Positions 31,725 to 42,952 of a stretch of 64,000 bases of DNA are shown piece after piece (position 1 is the stretch's first letter; each line of letters begins with the position of its first letter). Position numbers and translations under genes: made by a program. Origin of the DNA: Diphasiastrum complanatum (lineage: Eukaryota; Streptophyta; Lycopodiopsida; Lycopodiales; Lycopodiaceae); contig CM055102.1 of assembly GCA_029204225.1 (NCBI GenBank), positions 40,925,631-40,989,630 of the forward strand. Reading direction: 5' to 3'. The notes below the pieces were generated by a model. The model was not told the origin of the DNA. It searched no databases and worked only from the letters and a program-made list of their open reading frames with translations.

Positions 31725-32000
31725 GCATCAATAGGTGACAACCTATTGAAGGAAAGAAAGGATCCTAAGTGCAACCTTTGTGGCAAGGGAGGTTATTTTT
31801 TCTAAAAATGCTACAAAAATAAGACCAATCCATCCAAGAAGAACCAAAGCAAGGGGGCCGAGGAGAAGGATGGAGCTTCAAGTTCAAAATGCAAATACCA
31901 AAAGGACAAGTCCAAGGAAAGGTGTTTCCTTTGTGGAAAGGTGAATGAGGCTTGGAGTCTCACAAGGACTTGCAAGATTTGTCTTCAAGAGTCCATCACA
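31725..32000 (+). pseudogene. S1 gag remnant with zinc-knuckle pattern
   Basis: The frame reads KDPKCNLCGKGGYFF, then a stop (TAA) and KCYKNK. The spacing fits a copia gag zinc knuckle (C-x2-C-x4-H-x4-C), with the histidine replaced by Tyr and a stop just before the last Cys. A Lys-rich stretch and a second Cys pair (CFLCGK, about 31925) follow. No longer gag domain was recognised upstream. Confidence 0.5.
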
Positions 32001-32261
32001 ACACATGTCAAATCTTTTGAAATTTTTCATTTGGAAGTACATTGTTTGGTTCAAGATGAAAGGATAGATGTTCACTTTCATGAAAGTAACCTGGATTTAT
32101 TTTATGTCCTTGGAAAGTATTTTGCTTGGAACTTTAGATAAGCTCAAACTTATTGTTATGATCCAAGAGAAATCAATCAAGAATAAGGAGCATCAATCAC
32201 AAAATGAAAATAGTTTCATTTATGCTATCATGTCAACTATGAAGAACCATTTTGCTTTGAA

Positions 32262-33412
32262 GTGATTTTTGTATCTCAAAGGTGGATTAAGGCAATACTA
32301 GTTGAGTGTGATGCCTTAAAAGATAGCAAAATATATTTTCCTTGTAAGCTTACATTAGTTATGAAGTCAAGAAAATGGAAATATCTTCATAATGTAGGAT
32401 TTTTTGGTTTCAATAAGATCATGAATGACGTGTTCATTCATAAAGATGAAAATTGTAAGTTTTCAATCTTAAAGGCAAGTTGTAAACTTCTTATGAGAGT
32501 AAGTGAAGCATCCAAAGTGTACACTTATATCCATAAGCAAGTAGTTAGCCTTATTGAGATGGAAATACCTTTTGATTTCAATATTGGAAAAATCATGCCA
32601 AGTTGTGGTGATTTTTGGACTTATGGTTCTAGCATAAGTAATCTTGATAATCATAGGAAGTGCATATTGAATGATCATACTTGTTGTGATCATTATGAGA
32701 CATGGAAGTCTCGGATTTCCATAAAAAATGAGCACCATGAAGAGGATCTTCAGGAGTCTTCTCAAGGTTCAAGTGTGCCAAGGATTGAGGAGGAGAGTCC
32801 TTCTCAAGGTTCAAGTATGTCAAGGATTGAGGAGGAGAGACCTTCTCAAGTTGTGATTCCAAAAAGAATCTCAAGAAACATGGTTGAGTCCATGTGGTTC
32901 ACATTTCAAGGGAAAGAGGAGCATACCTCATGTGGTATACATCTCATACTTACTTCTCCTATGTCATTTGATAATTCAAATTGCTTTAGTTAGATCATTG
33001 CATCTCAAAATTGAAGTAAAGCCATACTAGTTGGTATGAAGTCTCTCTTGAGAACATAGATGATGAGGTTGAAATTGATTTTAAATCAATTATAAAGCAA
33101 ATGTTATTTCATCAAATGTATGCTCTTGAGTCATGTAAGAGCAAAAGTGATTTGTTCACTCATAGTTTGAAAATTTGTATTGAGGCAAATTGTAAACTCT
33201 TTATGAGAGTAAGTGAATCATCTTCTAAAGACACTTATCTCCATAATGAAGTATTTAGCCTCATTGGATCTGAGATTAGCATGGTAAACAAGTATGAAGA
33301 TATGATGCAAACACTTTATTATTATAGCATGCATAGTCTTGCCAATTTGGATGAGTCTAATTCTCTAGATCATGGTAACATGATGTTAGATCTTTGTGAT
33401 CCTAATAAATAA
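32262..33412 (+). CDS. S-family ORF of unknown function (broken into two main pieces)
   Basis: Frames 32262-32993 and 33101-33412 carry two versions of the same block: SCKLLMRVSEASKVYTYIH with QVVSLIEMEI, and ANCKLFMRVSESSSKDTYLH with EVFSLIGSEI. The first is followed by CCDHYETWKSRISIKNEHHE and two copies of SSQGSS-type linkers with RIEEE. Downstream, in another frame, is a region resembling the S2 end (IYMKFGKDQF, HYHGYGDF). The same block ends element S2 at 22.5-22.7 kb on the other strand. I recognise no known domain. The recurrence in two elements suggests a product kept by this family, though all copies here have stops. Location and role are unknown. Confidence 0.5.
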
Positions 33413-33705
33413 AAAAGAAATCTTCATTTTCTCATGGAGGAGCATGCACATGAAGAAGGAGCAAGCCTCAAGGTAAGCATCTACATGAAATTTGGAAAGG
33501 ATCAATTTTGGAGGTGCTAGGATGGTGCAAAGCTCTCAAGCTCATCAAAGATGTCAACATCAAAGAAGCACTATCATGGATATGGTGATTTCAGATCAAC
33601 ATCAAGCTCGTTGGCTGATCTTCACACCTTTTGAACCAACAAAGATCAATTCAACCTATGGAGTCAAGTTCAAGATCATCATGTTTTCCATCAAGCTAGA
33701 TTTTT

Positions 33706-33714
33706 GAGGAGGAG
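33706..33714 (+). promoter_or_regulatory. S1 polypurine tract
   Basis: GAGGAGGAG lies immediately before the right LTR start TGTGAAAAATG, where plus-strand DNA synthesis is primed in LTR elements. The identical tract and LTR start occur in S2 on the minus strand at 22102-22120. Confidence 0.85.
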
Positions 33715-34547
33715 TGTGAAAAATGCAAAAATAAGCTTGGTAGAGGCCAAAAATCTTGTATATAGGATGATTATACATGTGTGGAGCCTTTTACCACATG
33801 TTAAAATAGTGTACTTGTCATGTACCATAATCATATAGGCTGTACATATGATTTAATTCAAGTTCTAGTGGCTAAAAAAGCCAAAAACTAGTTTTCTAGG
33901 CATATGACACATGGCGTCAATCTATTGATTGCATGAGCCACATACTTTGGTTAGGTGTCACATCCCATGTGTAGAGGACAACTCACATGTGTGGAATAAG
34001 CTGAAGTAGATGAATTTTGACTTCTAGAAGATTTTCAAGTACTTCTCCATATAGAAGGAAAATGGACCAAAAGTGCTCAAAATAGAAGGTTTTGTCCAAG
34101 TGTCAGTTTTGCATGATGAATCATCATATGACAAAGCACCTTCACACATGTGGGATAAAAGGGATGATCAGTACCACGAGCTCCCACTTATTGTATATAT
34201 AGAGCCACATTTGGCCATAATCAATGTGAGACACCAATCTTGGTTTTGGAAGCAATTTTGGGTGATTCTCTCCATTTTTCTACATTTGTTTTGTTTGTTT
34301 TGAGGTTCTATCAATGTGTACTTGATTTTCAGGTTGGAGTCCGTACTCAGATAGTGTTTCACACATGTGAAACCAGAAAGTACACTTACCTTCAATTAAT
34401 GATTGTTCTTGTTAGGATTTTGTGTCTAGAATTGATCTAGATTGATCTTAATCTGAAGTAGATTGATAGATCAAGTAATTTGACAACCAATCCCTCTTGA
34501 AAATCAGATTAGGATCCACTCTTGGTCCTTTTTGTACTTTTTTCACA
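33715..34547 (+). repeat. S1 right LTR
   Basis: 833 bp, beginning TGTGAAAAATG and ending TTTTTTCACA, followed by the duplicated target GAAGC (34548-34552). It matches the left LTR along its whole length apart from about 20 substitutions and short indels. Confidence 0.9.
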
Positions 34548-34552
34548 GAAGC

Positions 34553-35654
34553 CATCCAGGAAGGAGTAAACTTCATCCCCAGCTAGGTTTTCCAATATGG
34601 ATTCGCCATATATGATTGGAAAATGGTCTCTTTCTGTGGAAGCGTTTAATTTGCGATAGTTGACACAGATACGAAGCTTCCCATTCTTCTTTGGGACCAC
34701 AACGATAGGTGATACCCAATTTGTATGTTCCACCTCGTAGATGAAACCTGCCTCCAAGAGCTTTTGGAGTTCTTCTTTGATGCGTGCTCTGTAGATCAGA
34801 TTACAACGATAAGGTCTACTGGCATGGGGTTTAGCATATGTCTGTAATGGGATTCTATGCATGACAACCGAGGGATCTACCCCCTTCATGTCCTTGTAGT
34901 TCCATGCGAAGTTATGACGATATTTTCTAAGGAGTTTCTCTGAGGCCAGACGTTGTTCGGTGTTGAGGTGTGCTCCAATATGGACAAACTTTTCCTCTGT
35001 CTCATCAGGCTCTTGAAGATTTAACTTTATGGTTTGAGCGGCACCATCATATGGCTCATTCCTTTTTGGCTCCCGTTGAGCTTGAGGCAGGTGGATAGTT
35101 ACATCTTCAATGGTGAAGTCCTTGAAATGGTTGGGCACATCAATTTTATCAGGGGCATAGGGCTTCTTAGTCCTGGCTTTAGGTGGATCCTTAGGGGTTC
35201 TAGCTGTGTGACTTGTGGACCTAGATGATTGTGCTTCACCCGAGGTTTCTCGGGCTATCGTGAGATCGCGAGGGGGCTCCACCTCTATAATCTTTTTCAT
35301 TTTCTTGCGGATAGCTTCCTTCCTAGTTGGTTTCGCATGCACCTTGTGAACAGTGTTTTTGTGTGGCTTGGACGCTTGATGGACTTCGGTTAAGATTGTG
35401 TCATCTATCGTGTAGATAGATTCAGTATCATGTATATCCCATTCGTATACTAGTCGTTTGACACGATATAGTTTATTTGGGTTGAGTTTGGCTTCAGTAA
35501 TGCTAGCCTTAGGCTCTATCTCTCGGACCTTCTCAGGGAGTAGTTGTGGGGGAATGGCGTCCATGAAGTGCAGAATAGATACATCTGTTATATCGGCCAT
35601 GTCGGAGGTAGTATCAAGTATCAAACTCTTGAGAGCGTAAAACGCTCTCATCAT
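34553..35654 (-). pseudogene. Ty3 linker and reverse transcriptase, first half
   Basis: The long frame starts in an acidic, Lys-rich linker and continues with FKDFTIEDVTIHLPQAQ. The RT start follows: NFAWNYKDMKGVDPSVVMH, RPYRCNLIYRARIKEELQKL, NWVSPIVVVPKKNGKLRICV and NYRKLNASTERDHFPI. It ends with VYSFLDGF, the beginning of motif A, exactly at the S1 boundary. Removing S1 and one GAAGC copy restores the frame into 29622. The reading frame beyond the boundary (34509-34552) is S1 sequence. Confidence 0.93.
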
Positions 35655-36622
35655 CGATATACAAGGTTATCATAAGGTAGCCAGGCGACGTGAAGCAAGT
35701 CCTCGTTGTGGGGCTGCATGTTAACGTAACTGATGTTGAAAATTAGAATCAGTTGGTTCAACAGTAGATTCATCGCTATCAGTGTGATGTGTATTGAGTT
35801 CGCAATGTTTCGCATTGACACAATCACTTGTTGCCAAGCTGTGGCTCTAGTTGATGATATCCGTAGCCTTGGTATATGTCCCTTCTCTTCGATGTCACGG
35901 TAATTTTTAAGAATGGACTCTGTGGTAGAGGATCCATATTCGGTGATTCGTGCGGGTTTAATCTTGCCAGCAGAGTCAATTGTGACTGATGTTTCTCGAT
36001 TGCCAAATGTGACGCGCTCTCTATTCCAATCGTGCACTACGCGTGCATTAGAGAGCCATGGCCTTCCTAGGAGCAATTTATAGGATTAGGCATTGCTAGG
36101 AATATCAAGCACTACCAAATCTAGCGTGAAGCTCAAACCTCCTAGTTTCAACCTTATGTCTGGTATTAGGCCTAATGGTTTTAGCACACTTTGATCTGCC
36201 ATTCGAAGTTGACAGTTCGGTCATTTCATGGAAGCTTGAAGACCCCACTCCTTCATCAGGGATGTTGATATTATGTATACGTCCGATCCGCCATCTAATA
36301 CTGCCAAGACAACGCGGGAATGTCCGTAAGTTGTAGGAATGTGTATATTTCCCTTGTCGCTTGCAGGATTAGTCAGATGCAAGGGCACCTCCGGGAGGTC
36401 TGGTGATGGAATGTTAACTTCAATTGAGCATAACTCTTTTCGCCATTTTTTGATGTACTTCCAGAGTACTCCAAATGGAAGGGTAACGTTTGCTTGAAGC
36501 AAATCTCCCCATATCTCGGCTCCTTCTATGGTTGGGTTATCTGGGGTTTGATCTCTAGGTGTGACTATAGCCTCCTCTTTATTATCAGCGTCATGCATGA
36601 GCTTTTGATATTTATCTCTCAA
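35651..36622 (-). pseudogene. Ty3 aspartic protease region
   Basis: VVLAVLDGGSDVYIIS is the active-site segment; the usual D-S/T-G triplet reads D-G-G here, which would abolish or change catalysis. Further on, LLGRPWLSNARVVHDWNRERVTFG is the typical end of a retropepsin domain (the ILGRPWL motif). A frame change lies between the two parts, near 36080-36220. Confidence 0.85.
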
Positions 36623-36698
36623 CTGGATCTCCTCGTTGGGATTAGGATAGATGATCGGTGTGGTTCTGTCAGGACGGAGCAGGCGGGAGCTTATTGGT

Positions 36699-37549
36699 TC
36701 ATATTGTTGCAGCTTCGCTAGCCTGCCGGTGTTGGGCTCGACTCATGACTCTGATTGGGATTGTCTCTACTTGGATAGAGCTAACAAGAGCTACAGGACT
36801 GGGTCGCTTTGGACAGTCTTTGATATGGTGCTCTATGCCACAATTTTCACAAAGAGGTGGATATTGTAATTTATCAGGGCAATGAATGCTAGGATGTCGT
36901 CCCGCACACACAAAACAGCCACATAAAACTAGCATCAATTACGTAGCATATGCTATAGGTTGTGTATGATATTGAGGTTGATTGGGGTCGTATCCAGGCT
37001 GTGCCATTTCATAAGAATAACTCGTCTCTGCTTGATAAACATTGGCATTGGGATCCTCGACATAATAGGTAGCAGGATCGACATAGGCAGTATCAACCAC
37101 GTGAGATTGTACATGTGGCACAGGCTGATTGACTACAAATGGTTGTCTTGGTTGATAATGAACTGCGCCTGTTGGCCTAGGTTGGTATTGTCCCGGGGGC
37201 CTCGACGCGGATGGATTTGGATTATAATTTGGTGCATACTGCTGAGGTCCAGATGGTCTATAAGGGCGATACATAGATCGTGTCACGTGTGGGAATTATG
37301 TTCTTATGTGCGGGCACTCATTGGTGGTGTGGTTTGAGAACAAATAGGACACCAACCATTCTCACAGATTGGAAAAGTTTTTTCAGCGACATCCTTTAAT
37401 ACCTTCTGGAATTCTGAGGTTAGCTTCTCCATCTGAACTTGTTGTGCTTTTTGCCAACCCTCAAGGTGGTGAAGGACATCAACCTCACTAGATGAGGACA
37501 ATTCTTCCACGCGGTGTATATATTTTTCTTCAAGATTGCAAGAGCTCAA
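36699..37549 (-). pseudogene. Ty3 gag C-terminal part with two tandem short zinc knuckles
   Basis: A coiled segment (37549-37304) ends in CENGWCPICSQ. A Tyr/Pro/Gln-rich part follows (37286-36939). Two adjacent knuckles with spacing C-x2-C-x3-H-x4-C come next: CFVCAGRHPSIHC and CENCGIEHHIKDC (36930-36830). The usual retroviral spacing is C-x2-C-x4-H-x4-C, so the second gap is one residue short in both. A TAA at about 36940 and a frame change after 37304 break the frame. The gag N-terminus and 5' LTR were not found to the right. Confidence 0.75.
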
Positions 37550-38696
37550 ACATGAAGATTTTGTTCTTGGTAAGAGTATGATATATGGCCAATTTTCTTG
37601 TATTGAATTTGAGACTTGGCTCCATCCTAATAATTGAAGGCTTAAGGCTTGAATTATCCAATATCATTATGATAGATAACTTATTGAAACTCTTGTCTAA
37701 TTATCTAAAGACCCTACCAACAAAAAAATATTATAATGTTGTCAAAAAGTACAAATGTTGACCAGTTCTTGACCAAGATGGAGCGCCACATTTCTAATAT
37801 AATTGGTCTTCTTGCTACTATTGTTTCCATAGAACACACAAATTCTCTTAAATTTGGATGACTTGTGAGGCATTGACACAACTTGGTGGATCATACTAGA
37901 ATATACGCTCCTGTCGTAGAGATAGAAATTACAATAATTACCCACAAATCACATCACATGCAATCTACTGATCTACAAACCTATCAACAGATTTGCCTGC
38001 GGATTTGGAATAGTTGCGAATTTATTTGTTGTGATCTCACTCAAAACCATTTGACTACGAGCAAGCATGCAAACTCACTAATGAGGAGCAAACTCAGAAT
38101 TTTGGTGATCCTGAATAGTTGTAGACGTAGCTTCTTGAGAGGCAGCCATAGTAGATTTTTATAGTCTGAATGAGTTTTTACTATTTTAGAACATAAGAAG
38201 CCCAAGAAACCGTGGATGAGCGTATTGCCTTGAAAATTTATGCAACAACATCTTTGTTAATTTACAAAGCAGAGGTCCAGTTGGTTGCATACCTTTCAGT
38301 AAAGAGTATTTGGTTCAGGAAAGAACCACGCAATATTCTGACGAAGTTGGAGCAGTATGAGAAAGCTATAGCCTGGGATATCATTAGCTTCATACTATGA
38401 GCCACATAATCTATGAATATCTCAAGAAGAGCACATAAGTAAGAGTTATGCATGCATGTGTCCATCCTTCCATCGTTGGTTGGAGGAGGCTACAGAAGTA
38501 CAAGATTCTATGAACAGATAGTACAAGTTCATTGTCCATCGTTGGACAGTTAGCCATGCACGAATAAGTAGTATTATCAATATAGAGGTGACCCTCCTCC
38601 TATCCATCACTAGAACAGCAGGTCTGTAAGTATAGATTTGGTGTTTAAAAGTGAGCTTCCCAAGCATTTGCGATCCATCGCTGGAAGGCACAAAGG
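37550..38696. other. AT-rich DNA without recognised gene
   Basis: No coding family or LTR boundary was recognised. From about 38454 the motif TCCATCGTTGG appears, including TGTCCATCGTTGGACA at 38533-38548, so repeat R copy 1 may start earlier than the part that aligns with copy 2. Confidence 0.4.
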
Positions 38697-39311
38697 GATA
38701 TTGATATATTGTGTTTATATGAGCAATTATCAACGAAATGTCCATCGCTAGACATCAATCTATCCATCACTGAACAACGCTCATTCCTACTCGTAGAAGA
38801 GTGTGAAATATGTGTGGAGTGAGGCAGCCCTCCATCGTTGCTCACTAAGTCATAAGGAGTAAGTAAAAAGCATAAAAAAGTTGTGGGTACATCATTGCTA
38901 TCACCTGCGATTTCAGAGAATTATCACATACTTTGAAACTGTCCATCGTTGCCCTTTGAGACAGGGTGGACGGTTTCAAGCAACCAAACATGTCATTGTT
39001 GTCCATTGTTGGACCTCAATGTGTTTTTGCTCTATCATATCCTTAACAAGGTTTAGAAAGATGAACGACATATCAAATCCGATCATTATTACAGCAACCT
39101 TCTCCGGAGAGTAGAGTAAATGTAAACGTAGTGTAAGAAAGAAGCAAATACATACCGTAAGCTATCAGATCGCTGATCCGTATGTAGGTAGGGCGCACTT
39201 CTAGCGAGTATCAGAGGGTGAAAGTTCTTCACTGGTGTTGTAAAGCAAGAATGGTTGAGAGGAGCATGTACTTATAGTGCCCAAAAGGGTAGTAACCTAG
39301 AAGGAGAGAGT
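38697..39311. repeat. unidentified repeat R, copy 1
   Basis: It aligns along its length with 49647-50273, from GATATTGATATATTGTG to AGAAGGAGAGAGT. On the minus strand it has a TATA-like CTATAAGTAC (near 39270) and a donor-like GGTATGTATTTG (near 39155). It carries two decayed 22-bp units, TGTCCATCGCTAGACA (38739) and TATCCATCACTGAACA (38761). The element type is unknown; on the minus strand it looks like a promoter plus leader. Confidence 0.7.
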
Positions 39312-39520
39312 GGGAGTGGGAAACTCTATTTCCCTCCAAATTATTTTAAATGGACCAAACCAATTTAAATATTTGTGAGAAAACCTTCTAAGTAGAAAAA
39401 GTTCCATCATGTGCAAGGGTATAGTAAAAAAAAACCTTGTAAATATGAGGTAGCAGTACATCAGTGTCTATCCACGTATTCTGTTTTAATATAGTAGGGC
39501 TTAGACTGAACAAAGGATCA

Positions 39521-39689
<169 letters not shown>

Positions 39690-39724
39690 CCATCAACTGA
39701 CCTGCAGTTAGTGAATACCTTCGG

Positions 39725-39761
39725 GGGCAGTTAGCTATCTCTTTCGGGGAGCTAACTGCCC
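39725..39761 (-). other. perfect 12-bp hairpin at the RT stop codon
   Basis: GGGCAGTTAGCT at 39725-39736 is the exact reverse complement of AGCTAACTGCCC at 39750-39761, with a 13-base loop containing TTTCGGGG. The RT stop codon (39752-39754) lies in one arm. It could be a structured 3' end of the element RNA. The conserved core of a hammerhead ribozyme was not seen. Confidence 0.6.
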
Positions 39762-42700
39762 ATCAAAAGAACATCAATATCATGAGGTAAACTGTATGAC
39801 AAACCGGAAAAGGTTTTCGAAGAAAGTATCTTATTGATGATCTGACACAACTTATCTCTCATAAATCCATTTTTTTGAAAAGCATCGACAAGTATTCCAG
39901 CCTCGTAAATAAAAGTTTCTTGCAAGTTACAACAGTACATTGCGGCAATAACTTGTGAAATAATAACCTTATAAGAATTATAGATCGGTCTGCTTGAAGC
40001 CATATTTATATATTGTAAGTAAGGAAAGGGTAATTCTCTTCTTTTGTCGTATTTAGAAAGACAAGTCAAGCCGGATAAATTATCGAAGGTAATAGAAATA
40101 TTTAGAAAGTTGTTTTTATTACCTTCGATCATTTTTCTTTCTGTTTCTAGAAAGTTCAGGGAATAAATTCAGAACTTATTATCAGGGTTATTGTGTTTTG
40201 TCCATAAAAAATTCGATATTAGGGTTATTGATAAAGCAAATGTCATCTATGTATCTAAAAGAATGCCGAAAGTCATTCATAAACGAGATTAGACCTAGTC
40301 TAGCAAGTCTCTTAATAAATTGTGCTTCAAAAAAGGAAAGATACCAATTGCACCATGTAGGTGAGCAAGAAAAACCCATAGGGATCCCTCGTGTCTGTCT
40401 CCAGGTTTTGTTTCCAAGCCTGACAATACAATTATCAGTCAAGAAGTTGTTCCATTGATAGAGTAAATTTATATCCAAAGAATACCAATCTTGTGATTGT
40501 TTTGCCTTCCAAGACCAATTGAAAACTTTGCGTGAATGATTCCATTTAAAGTATAAAAGCTCATATCTGGAATATTTAAAGACGTATTTTATTGCCTTTT
40601 TCATGACAATTTTTAAACCCTCTGGGCCATCTAGAGGAATGTTCTCTTAGCATTTTGAGATATCTGCAACCCACATATTGGTAATCAGAAAAGGTAGGTT
40701 CAGATAGAAATCCATTGATGACTCACATTGCCAGTGTAAAATCGTATCAGCTATAAGGATACTCTTGTATGTATTTGCCTTAAGGCTCAATGCTCCTTCC
40801 ATGAGGAAGGGTGACAACATACCAAGAGCTCTTGTGAGAAATTTGGCGAGTATGGCAGAACAGCAATCGTGAGCATTGGTAATCCATCTGACAAAGTCTT
40901 TGTGGGCTTTGCAGAGGAGGTAAGGTAGAGAATTGTTTCCCAGGAAAAATTCAAGTAAAATGTTTGTAGAAATGTTCATTATATATGCCAAAGAATACTC
41001 CACAAGATTAGATTGATCGTTAGGGAGAGGACAAAAATCCGGACTGTTAAGTCGTTTTATGGCCAAATTTTGTACAAAGAATTCACACATGAAACATGGA
41101 TTATTTTGTGCTTTATCAATTCCATTAACATATAGAGAGTTTGTAAGCCAAAGTAGTTCATCCTTTGCAATTTTATTTTTGGAAAAAGATTCAGTGTTTC
41201 CGTGAAGCCATTTTCCCTTTCTAATATGACTTACAGCAATACTTTTGCAAAATGTAGCATGTTCCTTTTTAATTTTACTATCTACAACATCGTAAGAAGG
41301 TAGGAATTTCATAAGTTTAAACCATCCATAATACAGCTCCAAAGCAACTTCATTCACATTGGCTTGTCTAAAAGTAATATGATTTAGGCCTTTTTCTAGC
41401 GATTTTCATAAGAGAGAACTATTAATAATCTTACAATTTGTACAGACGACGTGGCCAAATTTTTCAGAAATAGAGTTCTTGAAATGGTTAAAAGCGTAAC
41501 ATTGACAATGATGAATGTTATCTATATCAAACTGGCAAAATACGTCATCAGGAATTTACCATTCACATTTAACACTTGGTAGATAAGTCCAGCCGAATGT
41601 AATATCATAAAAGAGTTCATCAACAGTACCAAAAATCCTGTGTAAAACGTGAGCGTAGAAATGCTTCACATGGATAAACTCAAATACTCTATTTCGGTAA
41701 CATAAATGTAAAAAAAGTCTCTCTGAGTGGCTACTAGTGAAAAATTGGAGACATCCGGTTGCTGAAACGCTGATTTGTCTTCTATCATTGTCTTCTTCAT
41801 CCTGCACATCGATTATGATCTGTAAAAATTCAACTTTTTGATTAGTAAGTCTTCTTTGTTTTCACTGCTTTGTCCTTCCTTTGCTTTGTAATCTGAGACA
41901 CGCTTCTTCTTCCTTGTTCTCGAACCGGAGATGACTCGGATTATTCAAATTAAAAGAGCCCGACCTTTTGTTTGAGTTTTAGAAGTATTTGTCTTGGAGG
42001 GTAGAAAAACTGGGACGTTTTAGGAGGCGTTCTATTTCTCGGATATTCTCGGCATCTCCTAAAGGTGCAAGTAATTTGGCAGAGGAATCTTTAGCCAATT
42101 CAATAGAGGCATCAATCATGTGTTGGCGGATAAAGAGAAAAGTGATATGAGATTTTACCACATCCCTAGCAGGTTTATTTAGCCACGTGAAAAAAGCATT
42201 TATCTGATTCTGGAGGGAAGCACCAGAAAAAAACTTGGCCAGACTATTCATAATGAACCAGATAGCATGATCAAACCAAATGATGGAAGAACTGTTTTTC
42301 CATTTATCACCACATCTACATTTGAAAAAGGGTCTTTTCCAGTTCCAGATTCTGGCTTGGTGAAGGTTCATTCTATTGAAGCCAATCTCAAAGTGTCCTC
42401 TGGTCCTGGCCCAGACTTGCTTAGAGGGGCAACGACAAGGTTCAAATTTATTCATGCGGATAATGGTATCAAAAGAAACAGGGGTTTCAAGAGAGGGATT
42501 TTTGTGCAGAGCGGGACTTGTATTTCTTTTTCTGTCATATGAGTCATTAGAATCCATAGGTCAATAGGTATAGGTGCGAGAAAATTGACAGAAGGGAGAC
42601 TCTACAGCTTGTAAGAAGTGAGAGTAGATTTAAACTCAATGATTCTAGCAGGCACAAAGGGGACTTGGCAATTTTTGGATTGACAAAATCAAGAGGAAAG

Positions 42701-42952
42701 GTCACCAATATCGCAAATGTCTCGAGAAAATATCTCGAGCTGAGAGGCATTGTCTTCATAAAGGTCGTCAGTATAAACAAGCGGGTGAGGAGAGGAAGGA
42801 GCATCAGAAGCAATAGGTGTAGTGACAGTAGGGGAAATCCCATTTTCATTTTCTACGCACAAAAACACTTTTCTGATATGTGAATTGCAGAACGTTTCTT
42901 CCTCTTCAAACTTTTCAGCAAAACGACTATAACGATTTTCCACAAAGTTCAA
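39752..42952 (-). pseudogene. Penelope-like reverse transcriptase element, decayed
   Basis: One minus-strand frame runs 42557-40188 (790 codons) with only a few stops: near 41979 and 41860, at 41556-41558, 41406-41408 and 40647-40649. A frame change near 40150 leads into 40132-39752. Motifs in order: a Cys-rich part with CRCPSK and FKCRCG (about 42450-42300); HHCQCYAF...GHVVCTNCK (about 41500-41430); INSSLL then KSLEKGLNHI; LPYLLCKAHKDFVRWI; VADISKC then a stop then ENIPL (motif A); QTRGIPMGFSCSPTWCN (motif B); FRYIDDICF (motif C). The thumb-like end has DKRRELPFPYLQY and VDAFQKNGFMRDKL. The GIPMG...SP and RYIDDI pattern, the HK...R segment and the tail fit Penelope-like RTs, not LTR or LINE RTs. 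No GIY-YIG nuclease was found downstream. An N-terminal piece in another frame spans 42952-42689. Confidence 0.65.

Larger units (their letters stand above)
29628..34547 (+). mobile_element. S1: complete non-autonomous LTR retrotransposon, 4920 bp
   Basis: Two LTRs (29628 to about 30438, and 33715-34547) flank 3.3 kb of internal sequence. The ends are TGTG and CACA, and a 5-bp target duplication GAAGC flanks the element. It sits inside the reverse-transcriptase frame of the minus-strand Ty3 element and splits it. The purine tract GAGGAGGAG lies directly before the right LTR. Inside are a damaged gag zinc knuckle and an S-family ORF of unknown function. There is no protease, RT, RNase H or integrase, so it would need enzymes from another element. 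The LTRs differ by about 20 substitutions and a few indels by eye. No standard primer-binding site was found after the left LTR, whose last bases (GAGT instead of CACA) are also altered, so the 5' junction may be rearranged. Confidence 0.9.

Noticed and set aside
37304-37549. Ordinary host gene with CENGWCPIC zinc motif
   Set aside because: It is followed on the same strand by gag knuckles, protease and RT in retroelement order, so it belongs to the Ty3 gag region.
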